Shown here piece after piece: positions 1-11,940 of a DNA stretch of 64,000 nt. Numbering within the stretch: the first letter of the stretch is position 1; each line of letters starts with the position of its first letter. The position numbers and the translations under genes were made by a program. The notes below the pieces were generated by a model. That model was not told the DNA's origin. It saw only the letters and a program-made list of their open reading frames with translations, and ran no database searches. The stretch spans positions 19,870,501-19,934,500 of the forward strand of contig OX327705.1 of NCBI GenBank assembly GCA_946807835.1. The letters are read 5' to 3'. This DNA comes from Ailanthus altissimus. Taxonomy: Eukaryota > Streptophyta > Magnoliopsida > Sapindales > Simaroubaceae.

Positions 1-228
1 TTTTAGCATAAAATGAATATTCTCACTCTCTTTATCTAAGCATAATATATAGTTTTAAATTATTCTTCTTTTTCTTATTTAAGTATGACACTAAATCTTA
101 AAGATATTATATTCTTTTCTCCACTAAAAAGTTTTAAAATGACTCAACAAGATCACACTAATTTTTATTATATAAATATCACTTTCTCGAGAGAGGTAGT
201 TGTATTCATTCATTATTCTATTTTTCTA

Positions 229-1637
229 TATCCATCTCATTCTTCTCTCTTTTAAAGCTCTCTTCATCTTCATTTCCATATTAGAGTTTCTTTTACAACT
301 CTCTTGATAATTTTCAATCATTTGATAAATTTTCAAGAATCACTCTTTATATCTATTGAGAAAACTCTATCAAAATGCACGAAAATGACTTTCACAAATC
401 CAAAAAAGATAAGAACATATGAGATCCTACCTTATAAGTATTTTTACTTTTATTATAATTTATATCTTGTAATATTTCTTTTATATAATAAATTTGGTGA
501 TGAACTTCGCCCATAGATGTAAGTCTTTAGGACAAATTATATAGGTTTATGTGTTGATTATATTTATGTTATATTTTCTTATTAAATACTTGATATATTG
601 TGTTTAACTTAGAAATGATCAAATTAATACAAATATACACCCAATCCGAACCTTGACTCCTATTTACTAGGTCAATAATGCCAAAACCCTTATTGCACCA
701 ATATTGAGTTGTAAGTTCAACTGTAATGAACTTTGCTTAGCCATTCTTTGTTACAAATTCCTTTGGATAGTCCCGTAACCTTAGGACTTACTTAGGCCAT
801 CTCCTAAACATCTTGTGAAACTTAAGTCACTTCAATCTCTAAAATATGTTTTGAGCTCTTTTTTGGTTAGCTCTAAATCTCCTAAACACCTAATCTAACA
901 TCTAACCTTAAGCACAACATCAACAACCTTAAGTTCCATATCCATCTCATTCTTCTCTCTTTTAAAGCTCTTTTTGTCTTCATTTTCATATTAGAGTTTT
1001 TTTTACAACTCTCTTGATAATTTTCAATCATTTGATAAATTTTCAAGAATTACTCTTTATATCTATTGAGAAAACTCTATCAAAGTGCACGAAAATAGCT
1101 TTCACAAATTCAAAAAAGATAAGAACATATAAGATCTTACTTTATAAGTATTTTTACTTTATTGTAATTTATATCTTATAATATTTTTTTCATATAATAG
1201 ATTTGCTGATAGACTTCGCCCATAGATGTAAGTCTTTAGGACAAATCATATAGGTTTATGTGTTGATTATATTTATGTTATATTTTTTTATTAAATGATT
1301 GATATATTGTGTTTAACTTAGAAATGATCAAAATAATACAAATATACACCCAATTTAAACCTCAAACTCCTATTTACTAAGTCAATAATGCCAAAACCCT
1401 TCTTGCACCAATATTGAGTTTTAAGTTCAACTTTGATGAACTTTGCTTAGCCATTCTTTGTTACAAATTCTTTTGGATAATCCCATAACCTTAGGACTTA
1501 CTTAGGTCATCTCTTAAACATATTGTGGAACTTAAGTCACCTCAATCTCATATGTTTTTACCTTTTTTTTTTGTCAGCTCCAAATCTCTTAAATACCTCA
1601 TCTAACATCTAACCTTAAGCACAACATCGACAACCTT
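229..1637. repeat. Tandem direct duplication, unit about 0.7 kb
   Basis: Copy 1 spans about 229-930 and copy 2 about 939-1637, at a constant offset near 710 bp. Both begin with tatccatctcattcttc and end with agcacaacatc(a/g)acaacctt, and they stay alignable throughout with scattered substitutions and small indels. No long ORF is shared; the only sizeable ORF (304-516) lies in copy 1 and has no recognisable domain. It could be a duplicated non-coding segment or two degenerate LTR-like ends. No primer-binding site lies next to either copy. Confidence 0.8.
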
Positions 1638-2283
1638 CTCTAACTTAATTAAGCAAAACAACTTCCTCTAAATGGTCCTCTACTGAATGCCCTTAAACTC
1701 TAACAATTTCTACTAAATTGTTGCTTTCCTTCACAAAAACAAATCTTCAATTGGTTGTACTCAAATACACACACGCCAATTATAGGTATATTCATGTATT
1801 ATAGATGTATTTGAAAAATATATGGGATAGCATCCCTTAAAAAAGTGATTTTACCTTATTTTACCACCTTTACTAAACCATTTTGAGAAGTGTAATGAGA
1901 GGTTACTTTTCTCAAAAGTGGCATGATTATGAAATAATGTTTCATAATAAATTTTTGAAATATTTTTATTATTTTAAATAGTAAAGTAATTAGAAAAATA
2001 TACCAGAAAGCATAAAAAGAACATTTTAAACGTAAAATTGTTTCAAATATTGAACGTTGAAATAAATGGAATATTTATTTTCTTTTATTGTATCCAAGCA
2101 TATACAAACAAACACAAGCATCTAATTAAGCAACGTTACAAAATGCAGAACAATATTCCAAAAAAATTCTACGAATTATCAAACACAAACCTTGAAAATC
2201 ACTTGAAGATGTGATAGTTCAAACTGATATAACTACGGGCATGGCCATAAATGTGATATGTGATGCGGGAAATATCTAATCCA
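1638..2283. other. 3' flank of NPC-A, no gene seen
   Basis: AT-rich DNA downstream of the stop codon of the minus-strand NPC-A gene. It presumably contains the 3' UTR and polyadenylation signals of that gene. I see no ORF, repeat pair or other structure that I can support. Confidence 0.4.
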
Positions 2284-5200
2284 TCAATTGTCACAAATCA
2301 AACAAGAAAATACTTTCTGGAAATATGCTTTCGGGGTTGTAGTTTTCTTAGGCAGTGTCTTTGAAGCAACGACAATCTGGTGTTCATCTGCTCCATTGTC
2401 CTTGGCTTTCTTGCTTTCATCAAAGAAATTCTTGAATGCATCTTCTACGTACCTCAGGCCTTTGCCAACTGTCATGTTTTTCAGAATTTTGTCAGGAAAA
2501 ACATCTTTCGTAAGATCGCCCTTCACCGCGGCCGCTAGTTGCACTAATTCTTGCTGGAATTCGCTCAGTTCATCGTCTTCTTTTGCATCAAAGTCTCGCA
2601 TTTTCACAGGTTCTGTCAATTTAACTGCAAAGATAAACCCTAGGGGTTGGAGTCTGTTCGAGAAATTAAATTTTAATAAAATGGAAGTTTCGGATGATAT
2701 ATGCATAAATTATATATTACCAGGACAATCTATTCTGGGAGTGGTTCTGTTGATAACAGCATCAAAAGTACCAGCCCATGCATCTCGTTTGGTAAGAAAG
2801 TCTTTGAGATTGAACATCTTCTTAAGAGTTGCTGCGATCGACGAGTGCTCGAACTCTGACGTCGGATATGGCCCTGAAGGCTTATGCAACACTGCAATAT
2901 TTTTGTCAATAACCTTTTATTCATTACTACTTATCCTTTAAAAAGAATTGGCCTCAAAGTCCAATAGAAAAAGCTTCTACATATATATGCAGATATTATA
3001 TTTATACATAGAGATAGAGGTAGTGTTAACATGTATTTGAATTCATAGAGTACATGACCATATAAGAAATTAACTATATTTCATATTATTGTGACGAATG
3101 AGATTGGATCTATTGTGTCACAATAGAAATTCAGGCTCTAAGATGGACCAAATCTTCTCTCAAAAGTTCTACCCTAGCTCATCCCAAATTAGCTAGAGGG
3201 AGAAGATTCAATTTTAACCCAAAATCTGATTAATTTTCCGTCAAAATATTATTAGAATGTTTATAAAAGCAAACCCAGTTTTAAATATATGTCATTTCAG
3301 GTGATTAGTCTTTATTTTTGGACTCCTATGAATATGATCGTGCAAATCAAATCAATGAAGAAGTATAAAGCTAACATATGAAATACATTTTGACTCACCT
3401 GTTCCAGGTTCAATCCAAGAAGAAACCAAGATGGCCGGAACCCTGACACCAAGCCTATCAAACTTAAAGAAATAAGGCTCTGGCCCAACGATATCATCCG
3501 GACTGGGGACTCCGGTCGCCGGTGTTGGAACATGATCGTAAAAACCACCATGCTCATCGTAAATAACCAGGAACAACATTTCATTCCACTGGGGGCTTGC
3601 TCTCAATGCCTCGTAAATTTCCTTGACAAATTTCTGGCCTTGGGAGATATCATGCTTTGGGTGGTCATCATTTGCAGCTAATGACAACAAGTCATAGTAC
3701 CTTGGCTCGATCACTACATAGTTTGGTAGCTTGCCTTCCTTGCAGTGTCTCTTGAAGCTTAAATCGAATTGATGGAAATTGTCTATGTACTTCAATTTCC
3801 TAAGGTTCCTGAATACCAGCCACCCATTAACAAAAGTTTCCACTAGTACTAGCCACTAGTACTATCTTAATATGGAGGAGTTCGAACCCCACAATGACAA
3901 CCACCAAAGTAAAATGCTTTCGTGTCCCCTTCAGCCCCAGCATTTGATAAAGGGATTCTAGCTTAGGTCAGTTGTATAGTATAAAGAAGAACTTAAACCC
4001 ATCATTTGATAAAGTGAATCGAACTTAAAGACTCAAAGAATGCACTGTAAATTCTTAAACCACCAACTCACTTGAGCAAGTGCGCTAATTAGCATTTCAA
4101 ATAAAATAAAATAACCTAAAGCCAATTAATTTCGAATTCGGGGAGGCATCATCTGGCAGGGCTTTCCTATTCAATGCATGATGACATCTCTCAAGTCTAA
4201 ATCAATATCCTTTTTTATTTTTCTTATCTACTCAATCAGTAATTATTGAAAATAATCCTTATGTAATAAAATTTGAGACATCCCGAAAACAAAAAATAAG
4301 AACAGTAGATTAGGTTTATGCAACAAATTATAAATAAATAAAAGAGCAAATACATGGAAATGAACCCCTAACTAGTAATTTTGTAATGCTTTAGTTAATC
4401 TTTGATGTTGAAGTCATAGCTAGTCCATCCTTTATTTTATTTTATATTTTAAGGGATATTAACACTGTTTCCCCTTGAGGTTTATCACAAATTACATTTT
4501 AATAGTAGTTTTGATTTAAATACATTATCATCCTCTCAAGATTATATTTCTTTTATCATTTAAATGTTTAAAATATTTTTATGAAATGAGGGTAGTTTTA
4601 TCTTTTAAATTAAATAAAGAGGATAATAGTATAATTAAAACTAAAACTATCATTAAAATAATTTATATAAACTTCAGGGTGATAGTATTAATACTATTAT
4701 TTTTTTAACAAAACGTGGAAAAAGTTGGTGTCATCTCTCCAATCAGAAATAATTGATTCTGAACAAGAAGATGGATATAAAATATAAGCAAATCCATATT
4801 CGACAGCTAATAAGGATAAAATATGTAAAGGCAGCTTTCATTCGAGAAAAATGAAGATAAGAATCAACATCATAATTAATGAAGTCTTTGAACAATAAAA
4901 ATATATACACATTGGATGGCAATTATTTAATTTTAATGGTGGTTAGTGAATAGTGACATAGCTGAGTTTACCCCACAAATTAAAGTCATCATCAACAATT
5001 TTGCTTTGGTTCGGGAGAGGAGCAAAGGGGGACGTTCGTGAACCTTCGTTCTCAGCTGATAAATTTTGGGACAATATTTCTATCTTAGTACTAAGCAATT
5101 AATATGCTCTTCTTTTTTAAGAAAACAAAGCAATATGCTTTTACATATATAAAATTTTTAGTGGCAATACTTTTTATCATAGTAATAAATAATTAATATG

Positions 5201-6697
5201 CTTTTTTTTGTGTGTATATATATAATTTTGTTTTAATGAACAAATAATTTATTATATAATTAGCCTGTAATGTGATTTTATATTATATAATTAGCATATA
5301 AACATATAATATAATTTTGTAATTCATCACAAATATGTACTATTAATGAGATAATATTTTTTGATATTATTACTCACATATATGAGCTTAGGGTGCTAAT
5401 TAAATTGGCTAGCACCTTAAAGCTCATTTTTAACCATTAAGTCGAGGGTTCGGTTGTAAATATGTATTAAAAAAACAGTCCACTATATAATATAAGTTCA
5501 TTTTTAAAATTTTTTATCTATTATTATTTTTATTTAATCTATTAAAAAAAATTTAACATGTGTATTATATATAATTAAATATGGTAAAATTTTATTTTAT
5601 AATTATTTTAACTATTTTTTACTAATTACTAATTTTATATTAATAAATAAATCAAATAAAAATGAGATTATATAAGAGGTTCTTACTCTCTTAGTAATAA
5701 TAATAGGATAATCATAGATTTTCACTTGGTAAATGAAATTAAAGAAATCATAAACTAAATATAATCATTTTCTTATATATTTTTCTGATTATTCAGAAGA
5801 ATTTTTTTTAAAAAAATTGTTTATTATATATTTATGATCATGACATATTTAAAAATTTTATAAGTTACTGTTCCTTCTCTTTGGATTCCATGATTTAAAA
5901 TTTCAATTATCCCTTTTTTTATCTTTCCTTAATTTTCATTATTATATAAACCAACCTATGAACCCGGGGAAATTTTCTTTTCTTTTCCATCCAAACACCA
6001 CCGTTACCGTAATCACCATCCAAAAGAAAGGAAAAGAAAATTTGACCACTAACCTGTAGAAAAAGCAGGCCGGAAAAGACTGATAATAAATCCCAAAGCT
6101 GTGTCCATTTTCCTCCATCGATTCAAAAATGGTCTTCTGAGGATACCCTTCAACCAGCTTCTGCGTATTATTACTCGTCGCGCCATGGGAAGTCGCCGAA
6201 TGCAAATACAACCGATTCGACTGAGTCGAACTCGGTATCGACGAGAACCACCGATCGCAGACGGCAAACTCAGTCACCAGCTCTTTAAAAACCGGCAAAG
6301 AATCGGGCTTGAAGCCGTTCATCACGATCTCCCCCATCCCTTTCTGTATGCTCTCAGCGTTCTGGACAAACCCCTCCATTGTAGGACCCGTTTTTGGGTT
6401 GGGGTCAGGGTTGTTATAGTCCCATGGCTTGCCGAAAGCTTGCTCGTAAATGGCCTGGAAAGAGTGCCCAGGATCTGGGTCGATGTAAGCGGCGGTGTTG
6501 GTGAAGGGTAAGCGAGCGGAGTTTGGGTCGGAGGCAGAGAGAGGGTTGGATTCAGAGCCGGTGACGCCATCGATATCGGGGTTGAGGGACTTGAACCAGC
6601 CGAGCATGTGGTCGAAGGAGCGGTTTTCTTGGACCAAAACGACCACCGTTTTGATTGGTGAAGTAGTGTTGCTGCTGGTGGTTTCTTCGGCTACCAT
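2284..6697 (-). CDS. Non-specific phospholipase C (NPC4-like), gene A
   Basis: Four exons on the minus strand: 6054-6697, 3399-3808, 2721-2891 and 2284-2624. All introns are GT-AG, and the total of 1566 nt gives 521 aa, a normal length for plant NPCs. The family (phosphoesterase superfamily) hydrolyses phosphatidylcholine and related lipids to diacylglycerol and phosphorylated head groups. Visible motifs are ENRSFDH (24-30), DRWF (148-151), the S-T-Q-x-N-R stretch whose Thr158 matches the nucleophile I recall for Arabidopsis NPC4, TSHGATS (169-175), NDDHPKHD (261-268), [10 protein letters not shown] (298-307) and EHSS in exon 3. There is no signal peptide. The C terminus ends FSCLICDN, like the FSCFIRHD end of NPC4, so cysteine acylation for membrane anchoring is possible (inference). 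An in-frame ATG at 6769 would add 24 aa. I prefer 6697 because a TATA box lies at 6784-6791, too close for 6769, and gene B starts at the equivalent codon. Intron 1 (2245 bp) carries transposon debris. Confidence 0.93.
3880..4105 (-). mobile_element. SINE-like tRNA-derived segment in intron 1 of NPC-A
   Basis: On the minus strand, gtgagttggtggtttaag (around 4060-4075) resembles an RNA polymerase III A box. About 45 nt on, aagttcgattcac contains the B-box core GTTCGATTC. A second B-box-like string, ggggttcgaactcc, lies near 3885. This A-then-B layout is that of a tRNA-derived SINE head. No clear target duplication was identified, so the boundaries are approximate. Confidence 0.45.
4454..4697. 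mobile_element. MITE, copy 1 (in intron 1 of NPC-A)
   Basis: About 244 bp without coding potential. The left end (gatattaacactgtttcccc) is repeated inverted at the right end (reverse complement aatagtattaatactatcac), and the similarity extends through (a)gttta...attttaat(a/g)(g/a)tagtttt. A related copy lies at 8938-9181. This is typical of a miniature inverted-repeat element; the superfamily cannot be decided here. Confidence 0.65.
5385..5470 (+). mobile_element. Possible SINE head remnant in intron 1 of NPC-A
   Basis: The string ttggctagcaccttaaagc resembles a tRNA A-box region, and gagggttcggttg, about 40 nt on, resembles a B box. No poly-A tail or target duplication is clear. A decayed tRNA-like sequence is the alternative. 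Confidence 0.25.
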
Positions 6698-6783
6698 TTT
6701 TGTTACTGGTTTTGGAGTATTTCTGGTTATGAATTTTAGTTGATGATGGAGATTTGAAGTGGTTGTCAATGGTGTGGTGTGAG

Positions 6784-6791
6784 TTATATAT
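6784..6791 (-). promoter_or_regulatory. TATA box of NPC-A
   Basis: Reading tatatataa on the minus strand, about 90 bp upstream of the preferred ATG at 6697 and only ~15 bp upstream of the alternative ATG at 6769. NPC-B has a TATA box about 100 bp before its ATG, so the spacing supports 6697 as the start. This rests on the motif and on the paralogue comparison. Confidence 0.55.
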
Positions 6792-6792
6792 A

Positions 6793-8937
6793 GATATGGA
6801 AAAGACGACAGAGAGGAAGACTAGAATTACCTAATTTTTTTAAAATTAAACTTAAAAATATTTATTTATTTTATTTTATTTTCATCAATTACCAACTACT
6901 TTTAAAATACAATCATCTAATTATTTATTTATGAGTATGGTTTTTTAACTTAAATTTCGATTCATAAGTCTCTTACAATCAAATAGTATAAAGTTGGTAC
7001 TCTTAGGAATCTTAGCTGATGAATGCAAACGTCTGAAAATCACTTGAATTTGAGTAAAAATAAATGGTAAAAATTTGTATTTTTTAAGTGAAGTGTTTTT
7101 TTTAATCCTATTTTAAAAAAATTTATAAAAAAGAAATTAGAATAAAATTGATAATATTAAATTTTATTTTTTTATTTTAAATTTACATTATTAAATTACA
7201 TAAAATCAATTGTTAAAAATTTAAATCACAATTGTAAATCAAACATTTTAATTAAAGGAGTCCACCCCATTATATGTACATAAAGTTGAGTTTTATGTAT
7301 ATACACACATTAGATGAGTACACTCATTTCTTTCACTTAATTATACATCATTTTTAGTAAATGAGAAACTCTAATTAGTACAATCTAAATAAGTATTATT
7401 GTGTCTGCATTTATTTTAAAAATTGTTAGGCAAGTTGACAGTTATAACACATGAATAGGACTAGATGTATTATATATTTACTTCTATAAAATTTTATAAT
7501 GTTGCTTATATGTCATAATATCAATGAATAATTATGTTATAGGATAATAAAATGCTCTATGGGGATAGAGATTTGCGGGCTCGACAAGAATAGATAATTT
7601 TTATGAAAATAAAGTAAGATATAAGAAAAGTTATTTTTTAAATTATTAATAGAACAGAGATGATATAAAATCTCTTTACCCAACTATCCCATTCTCGTTT
7701 TATTTTATTTTTATGAATATATTAAATATAATTTTTTAATAAATATTTATATATTAAATAATTTATTTATTTTATAATTTATATTTAATTAAAATATTTT
7801 TAATAAAATATTTTTATTAATAAAAACAAAAAATATATAATAAAAAATATTTAAAATCTGCTTTTTTATTTATTGTAAACGACAAACCCACTTTATTTTT
7901 AAATTGGACAACCATTGATTTTAATGAGCATTTGAAATAATTAACAAGAAAATCAATTATATTATAGTCTATACATTAGAACATTACTTAAATTCTTATT
8001 TTTTATTTTTTGTTTTATTTTTTTTAATTATTTAAAAATTTGTTTACTAATGATTATTTATATTATTAAAAAAAGCATTGTTATATTATTTTAATTTACC
8101 AGTTTGATATTTTTTTAACCATAATATAAATTAAGTTTTTATATTCTTAAAATTTGAAAATTTAAATTACTATTTAATACAAACAAATAAAAAATAAAAA
8201 ATAAGACAGAAATATGAAAGATATTTTTCATATGAAGATTTTTTATTTTTGCTCTATTAATTTTTTTTTAAGAATAAAGTTGAAAACAAAGCTTCAAATA
8301 AAAAATAAGGCGAGATACGAGAAAAGCCTAGCTATCCAACCCCGTCATATTGCCATTCTTATTATTTTACGATAAATTATTAATTTAGGGATAATAATAA
8401 TAATAATGTAGAAAATGGGAGATGGGCAAGACAGCATTTGCTTTTGCAATAGACTAAAATAGAGATTCAAAAGTAAAAACCACATCACCGAAAGCATCAA
8501 ATTAAGGACAGTAGAATTAAATATAAGTGGAGAATCATCCCTAGTTATAACCCAACAAGCGATCCCTAAAATTTCATTTCAGAGAAAATTCCATGAGTGC
8601 TTTAGGGTTCTCAAATTTTTTTTTTTTTTAAAGGAAAAGTAATGTTAATTAATCAATCTACTTATTAAAGCTAACAGCTTCTTTATTTTAAGAAAGAATC
8701 TACTTTTATAACTCGAACATACAAATCAATCAATTAAAAACAAAAGCTTTATCGACTATACCAATTAAAGGCATATGATATGTTATGATCACTCTCCAAT
8801 TCTATGAATTATAACAAACAAAAAAACAATGCTTATATATATTCAGCATCAAATATCAACATCTAACAAATAAAAGAAGATACTTATAATTGAGAGATAA
8901 AATATTTAAAAGTATATATAAAGAAAAAAAGAAAATT
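6793..8937. other. Upstream/intergenic DNA, no gene seen
   Basis: Very AT-rich sequence upstream of NPC-A with many runs of A and T and no ORF of interest. It includes the NPC-A promoter region at its left end. I see no repeat pair or element that I can delimit. Confidence 0.5.
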
Positions 8938-9181
8938 AACATTATCGCCTTTTGAGATTGACATAAATTATACTTTGACGATAATTTTAATTTTAATTAT
9001 TTCATTATTCATTCTATTTAATTAAAAATATGAAAATATTCTAGTAATTTTTTTATATAAATATTAAAATATTTTTTAAATTAAGATAATTAAGTAAAGG
9101 GGGTAAAAGTATAATTAAAATTAAAACTACCATCAAAGTGTAATATATGCTAACCACAGGGGTTAGCAGTGTTAATATCCC
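8938..9181. mobile_element. MITE, copy 2
   Basis: About 244 bp. Read on the minus strand it begins gggatattaacactgctaac and matches the left end of the element at 4454-4697, including the inner att(a)cattttgatggtagtttt-like stretch. The plus-strand left end (cgccttttgagattgacata) is the corresponding inverted terminus. Two copies of one family flanking NPC-A suggest recent local activity of that family. Confidence 0.6.
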
Positions 9182-9532
9182 AAACGATAGAATGGATAGA
9201 ATGGAATCGTGGTGCATTGATTGATTCACTCCACCACGTGAACAATGCAAAAAATAGAAAGTCAAAATTCAATAATGATTTGCCAGCTCATATCTACTTA
9301 AAACATTTTTCGTATTGTAGTTAATTAATATGATGAAGACAAAACTAAAAGATAATATGCCTTTTGAGTGCCGAACGAGGTTTTCATAATACGGCCAGAG
9401 ATCTAATATATTTATATTATAGAAAGTTAAATTATTAAATTTAATTAAAAAAATAGCGGATGAATTCGAATTATAATTATATATTTATTAATTTTAGTAG
9501 AACCCCAAAGCGCCCTTAATGTAATTTTGACA
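9182..9532. other. Intergenic, nothing recognised
   Basis: AT-rich spacer between two MITEs. The ORF at 9053-9265 on the minus strand overlaps it but is low-complexity and partly inside the MITE. No functional signal is seen. Confidence 0.4.
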
Positions 9533-9818
9533 GGTGTAAATGATATTTAAATTTTATATTATAGTGAAAATGATAATTTATTTTTTTTTAAATTATTTAT
9601 TTATATATTATTTTTAGTTAAATTTAAAGAAATTATTCAGTTTTTAATTTTTTTTATTAATTAATATTATCAACAACTTTTACTTTCATTTAATTTTTAA
9701 AAAATGATAATTTTATAAAAGTTTATAAAAAAATAAAAATAAATAATTTTAAAAATAAAATAAATAAATTATCACTTTCACAATAAAACAAAATTTAAAT
9801 ATTATTTTTCCTTTTACT
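9533..9818. mobile_element. MITE-like inverted-repeat element, second family
   Basis: The left arm (ggtgtaaatgatatttaaat, continuing into gtgaaaatgataatttattt) recurs inverted at the right end (reverse complement aaggaaaaataatatttaaa, continuing into gtgaaagtgataatttattt). The arms are about 50 bp and around 80 percent alike by eye, with an AT-rich core of about 190 bp and no ORF. Confidence 0.6.
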
Positions 9819-10539
9819 AATAATATATAAGAGTAAAGCATGGTTTAATTATATAATGCTTTAAACGTTTTATATACTTGATTATTATTTAATTAGAATA
9901 AGAAAATGGGTGTTCAACGTTATCCATAATGGTAGGAATAGGATAGTTGAAAATTATGGATAACGTTGAACTACTACTAGACTATTGGCTGTTCATAGGA
10001 AATGTTGTCCCTTGACAGCTAATTAATTTTTAAAAATTAATTAATAGTTGAAGTTCAATAATTGTTTTTTTTAATAAAAAAATTGTAATGCGGTGTGTGA
10101 GGTGAAATATTAAAAATAATAAACAGGTATTTGTCAGGAAAATGAGTGTCTTTTTAAACAGAGCAAGAATTGCTCGTCTTTTGAGAAACTTTTTGTTAGG
10201 ACGAGACTTGTTTAATCAAGATTGTCAATAGTTGTTTTTTAATCTTTTTTTCCCCTTCTTTTTATTAGATACCAAATTAAAATAAAATCTACTTAATGAT
10301 CATTGACGAGAATTTTACGTGCTCTGAAAAAACTTATTAGTAATTTAAATATTTTAAATTTTAGTGCACGCAAAATTTTTTATTTATAAATAAATAAGAA
10401 TAAAACGGTCAAAATAAAAATAAATAATTATATATAAAATATAAAAATTTATAAAATTTGATAGTCTGTATTTATAATGAATTATGAAATTTTAATTTTT
10501 TTTATTATTCAAATAACGAAGATATTATAGATTACAAAA
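9819..10539. other. Intergenic spacer containing one strong hairpin
   Basis: AT-rich DNA between a MITE and the copia remnant. Apart from the perfect inverted repeat at 9912-9971, listed separately, I see no gene or element. Confidence 0.4.
9912..9971. repeat. Perfect 19-bp inverted repeat (hairpin)
   Basis: Arm 1 at 9912-9930 reads gttcaacgttatccataat. Arm 2 at 9953-9971 is its exact reverse complement. The 22-nt loop lies at 9931-9952. It lies between the two NPC genes and is not at the end of any element that I could delimit. A transcript would form a 19-bp stem, shorter than most plant microRNA precursors. Confidence 0.9.
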
Positions 10540-11265
10540 TAATTTCATAAGAGATTCTTGTTAAATACAACATTAGACGAGCTTTTTAAAAAGATTTATC
10601 AACACTCTCATGTACACATAACACTCAAACGCTCTTTATATGGCACTTTTTTAAACACTCAGTAATCAAATGCTTTCTAAGTTCTTTATTTTCTTTTTAG
10701 TTGTTTCTTCAATACTTGACTAATCTAAAGGCTTTCTAAGGGTCTATATAAGTTCCAAATCATTATTAAAAATCTTTTTTTTTATTAGAATAAGCGTTTA
10801 TGTGTAAATGAGTCAAAAAATCAGATGTCATTTTCTTGTTCTTGAATAGGCTTCCTCAACTTTTTTAGGTTTATGCTCTACTTCAAATAAAGATCCACTC
10901 AATTTTTATTTGCATATATAAGACAAATGACCCCAATACTAGAACTCTTGTCTTTAGCCAAATATTCATAGATTCATCAAATTTTTTATTCTATTGATTA
11001 ATATTTTGAGTTGAGCCACTTTGGCACTGTTGTGCCACCAAGCCTGTGTTGCGGCGCCTTTGTCCTGGCCTAACACCAAGGCTTGGAGATGATTTTTCTT
11101 ATGCTTCCGCACCCTTCCTTGCTTATGACTTTTTATATTTTTTGTTTTCTCGTCCGTTCAACACGTTCTTGACCACGTGTTGACTCTTTATTGGTCTCCA
11201 ACTCAAATTTATTTTTAAATTCAATTTTCAATTTTCAATTTCAATAAACTTCTCATTGATTCAAA
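10540..11265 (-). repeat. LTR-like segment, left copy of copia-3
   Basis: It shares with 12307-12935 the strings atcaacact(c/t)tc, tatatggca, ttgactaatctaaag, ataagcgt-type and ttggtctc(c/t)aactcaaa, in the same order. A minus-strand TATA-like ctatataag lies at about 10742-10752. A degenerate GC-rich cluster (gcactgttgtgccacc, ttgcggcgcc) lies near 11020-11085. It has an extra ~150 bp between the two compared with the right copy. Confidence 0.55.
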
Positions 11266-11479
11266 ATCTCTTAAAAAAATTTTCAGGATCCATCTTGGCC
11301 AACGCTTAATTACTTAAAATTAATCTCAGTTAAGTCTTTTTGTCAACTTAACTCCATTGAGGCTATTGACTTTTGTCTTTAAAGATTTGAATGTATCTTG
11401 CCTCAAGTAGCTTTTATATTATAATCTCTAATGTTATTCTTGACTCTATCATAATATCTCGATGGCTGAATCTTATCTC

Positions 11480-11940
11480 TACTAGCAAAACTCTTTTTAT
11501 ACATTCTCTTTTGATCACTGTCACTTTAGTGAGCTAATCTCCAATGTTGCCTCTTGGTTTGCATTCCCTCAACAACTCATGTTGAGCCACTCACATCATT
11601 CCTATTAAGCACATGTAACCCATTGTGTTTTTCACTCTTTATAATTACCATAGATCCTTTCAACACTTTCAACATTTCTTTTTCTACCTTAAATGAATAT
11701 CTCACTTGATCTAGCACTTATAGAGATATCAAGGTCCTCTTAACTCCAAAAATATGTCGTACACTAAGTAACTCCTTAATTTTTCCATCATGCAATCTCA
11801 TTTTATACTACTAATCCCTATAACTTGATAAGTCATATCATTGCCCATTAGTATTTTATCACCCCTAATAAATCTATAATTAGTAAATAAAGGTCTATAA
11901 GGAAACATATGGAAACTATAGCCAGAATCAAGAATTCACT
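11480..11940 (-). pseudogene. Copia protease / GAG-pre-integrase fragment
   Basis: Minus-strand translation from about 11940 shows an aspartic protease signature, ILDSGYSFHM, followed by ILMGNDMTYQVIGI, the usual copia pattern downstream of the protease. Further down come residues like those of the GAG-pre-integrase domain (KHNGLHVLNR in a shifted frame). An in-frame TGA at 11935-11937 replaces the Trp usually seen before ILDSG, a second TGA follows ISSIK, and at least one frameshift is needed. The fragment is dead. Confidence 0.6.

Noticed and set aside
2288..2941. 217-codon plus-strand ORF over the NPC-A exons
   Set aside because: Antisense shadow of the real coding exons.
5942..6053. Continuation of the NPC-A first ORF past position 6054
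   Set aside because: It is read-through into intron 1 after a good AG|GTTAGT donor; exon 2 joins in frame.
6698..6769. Longer N terminus of NPC-A starting at 6769
   Set aside because: The TATA-like site is too close and gene B starts at the equivalent of 6697; no signal-peptide-like sequence is gained.
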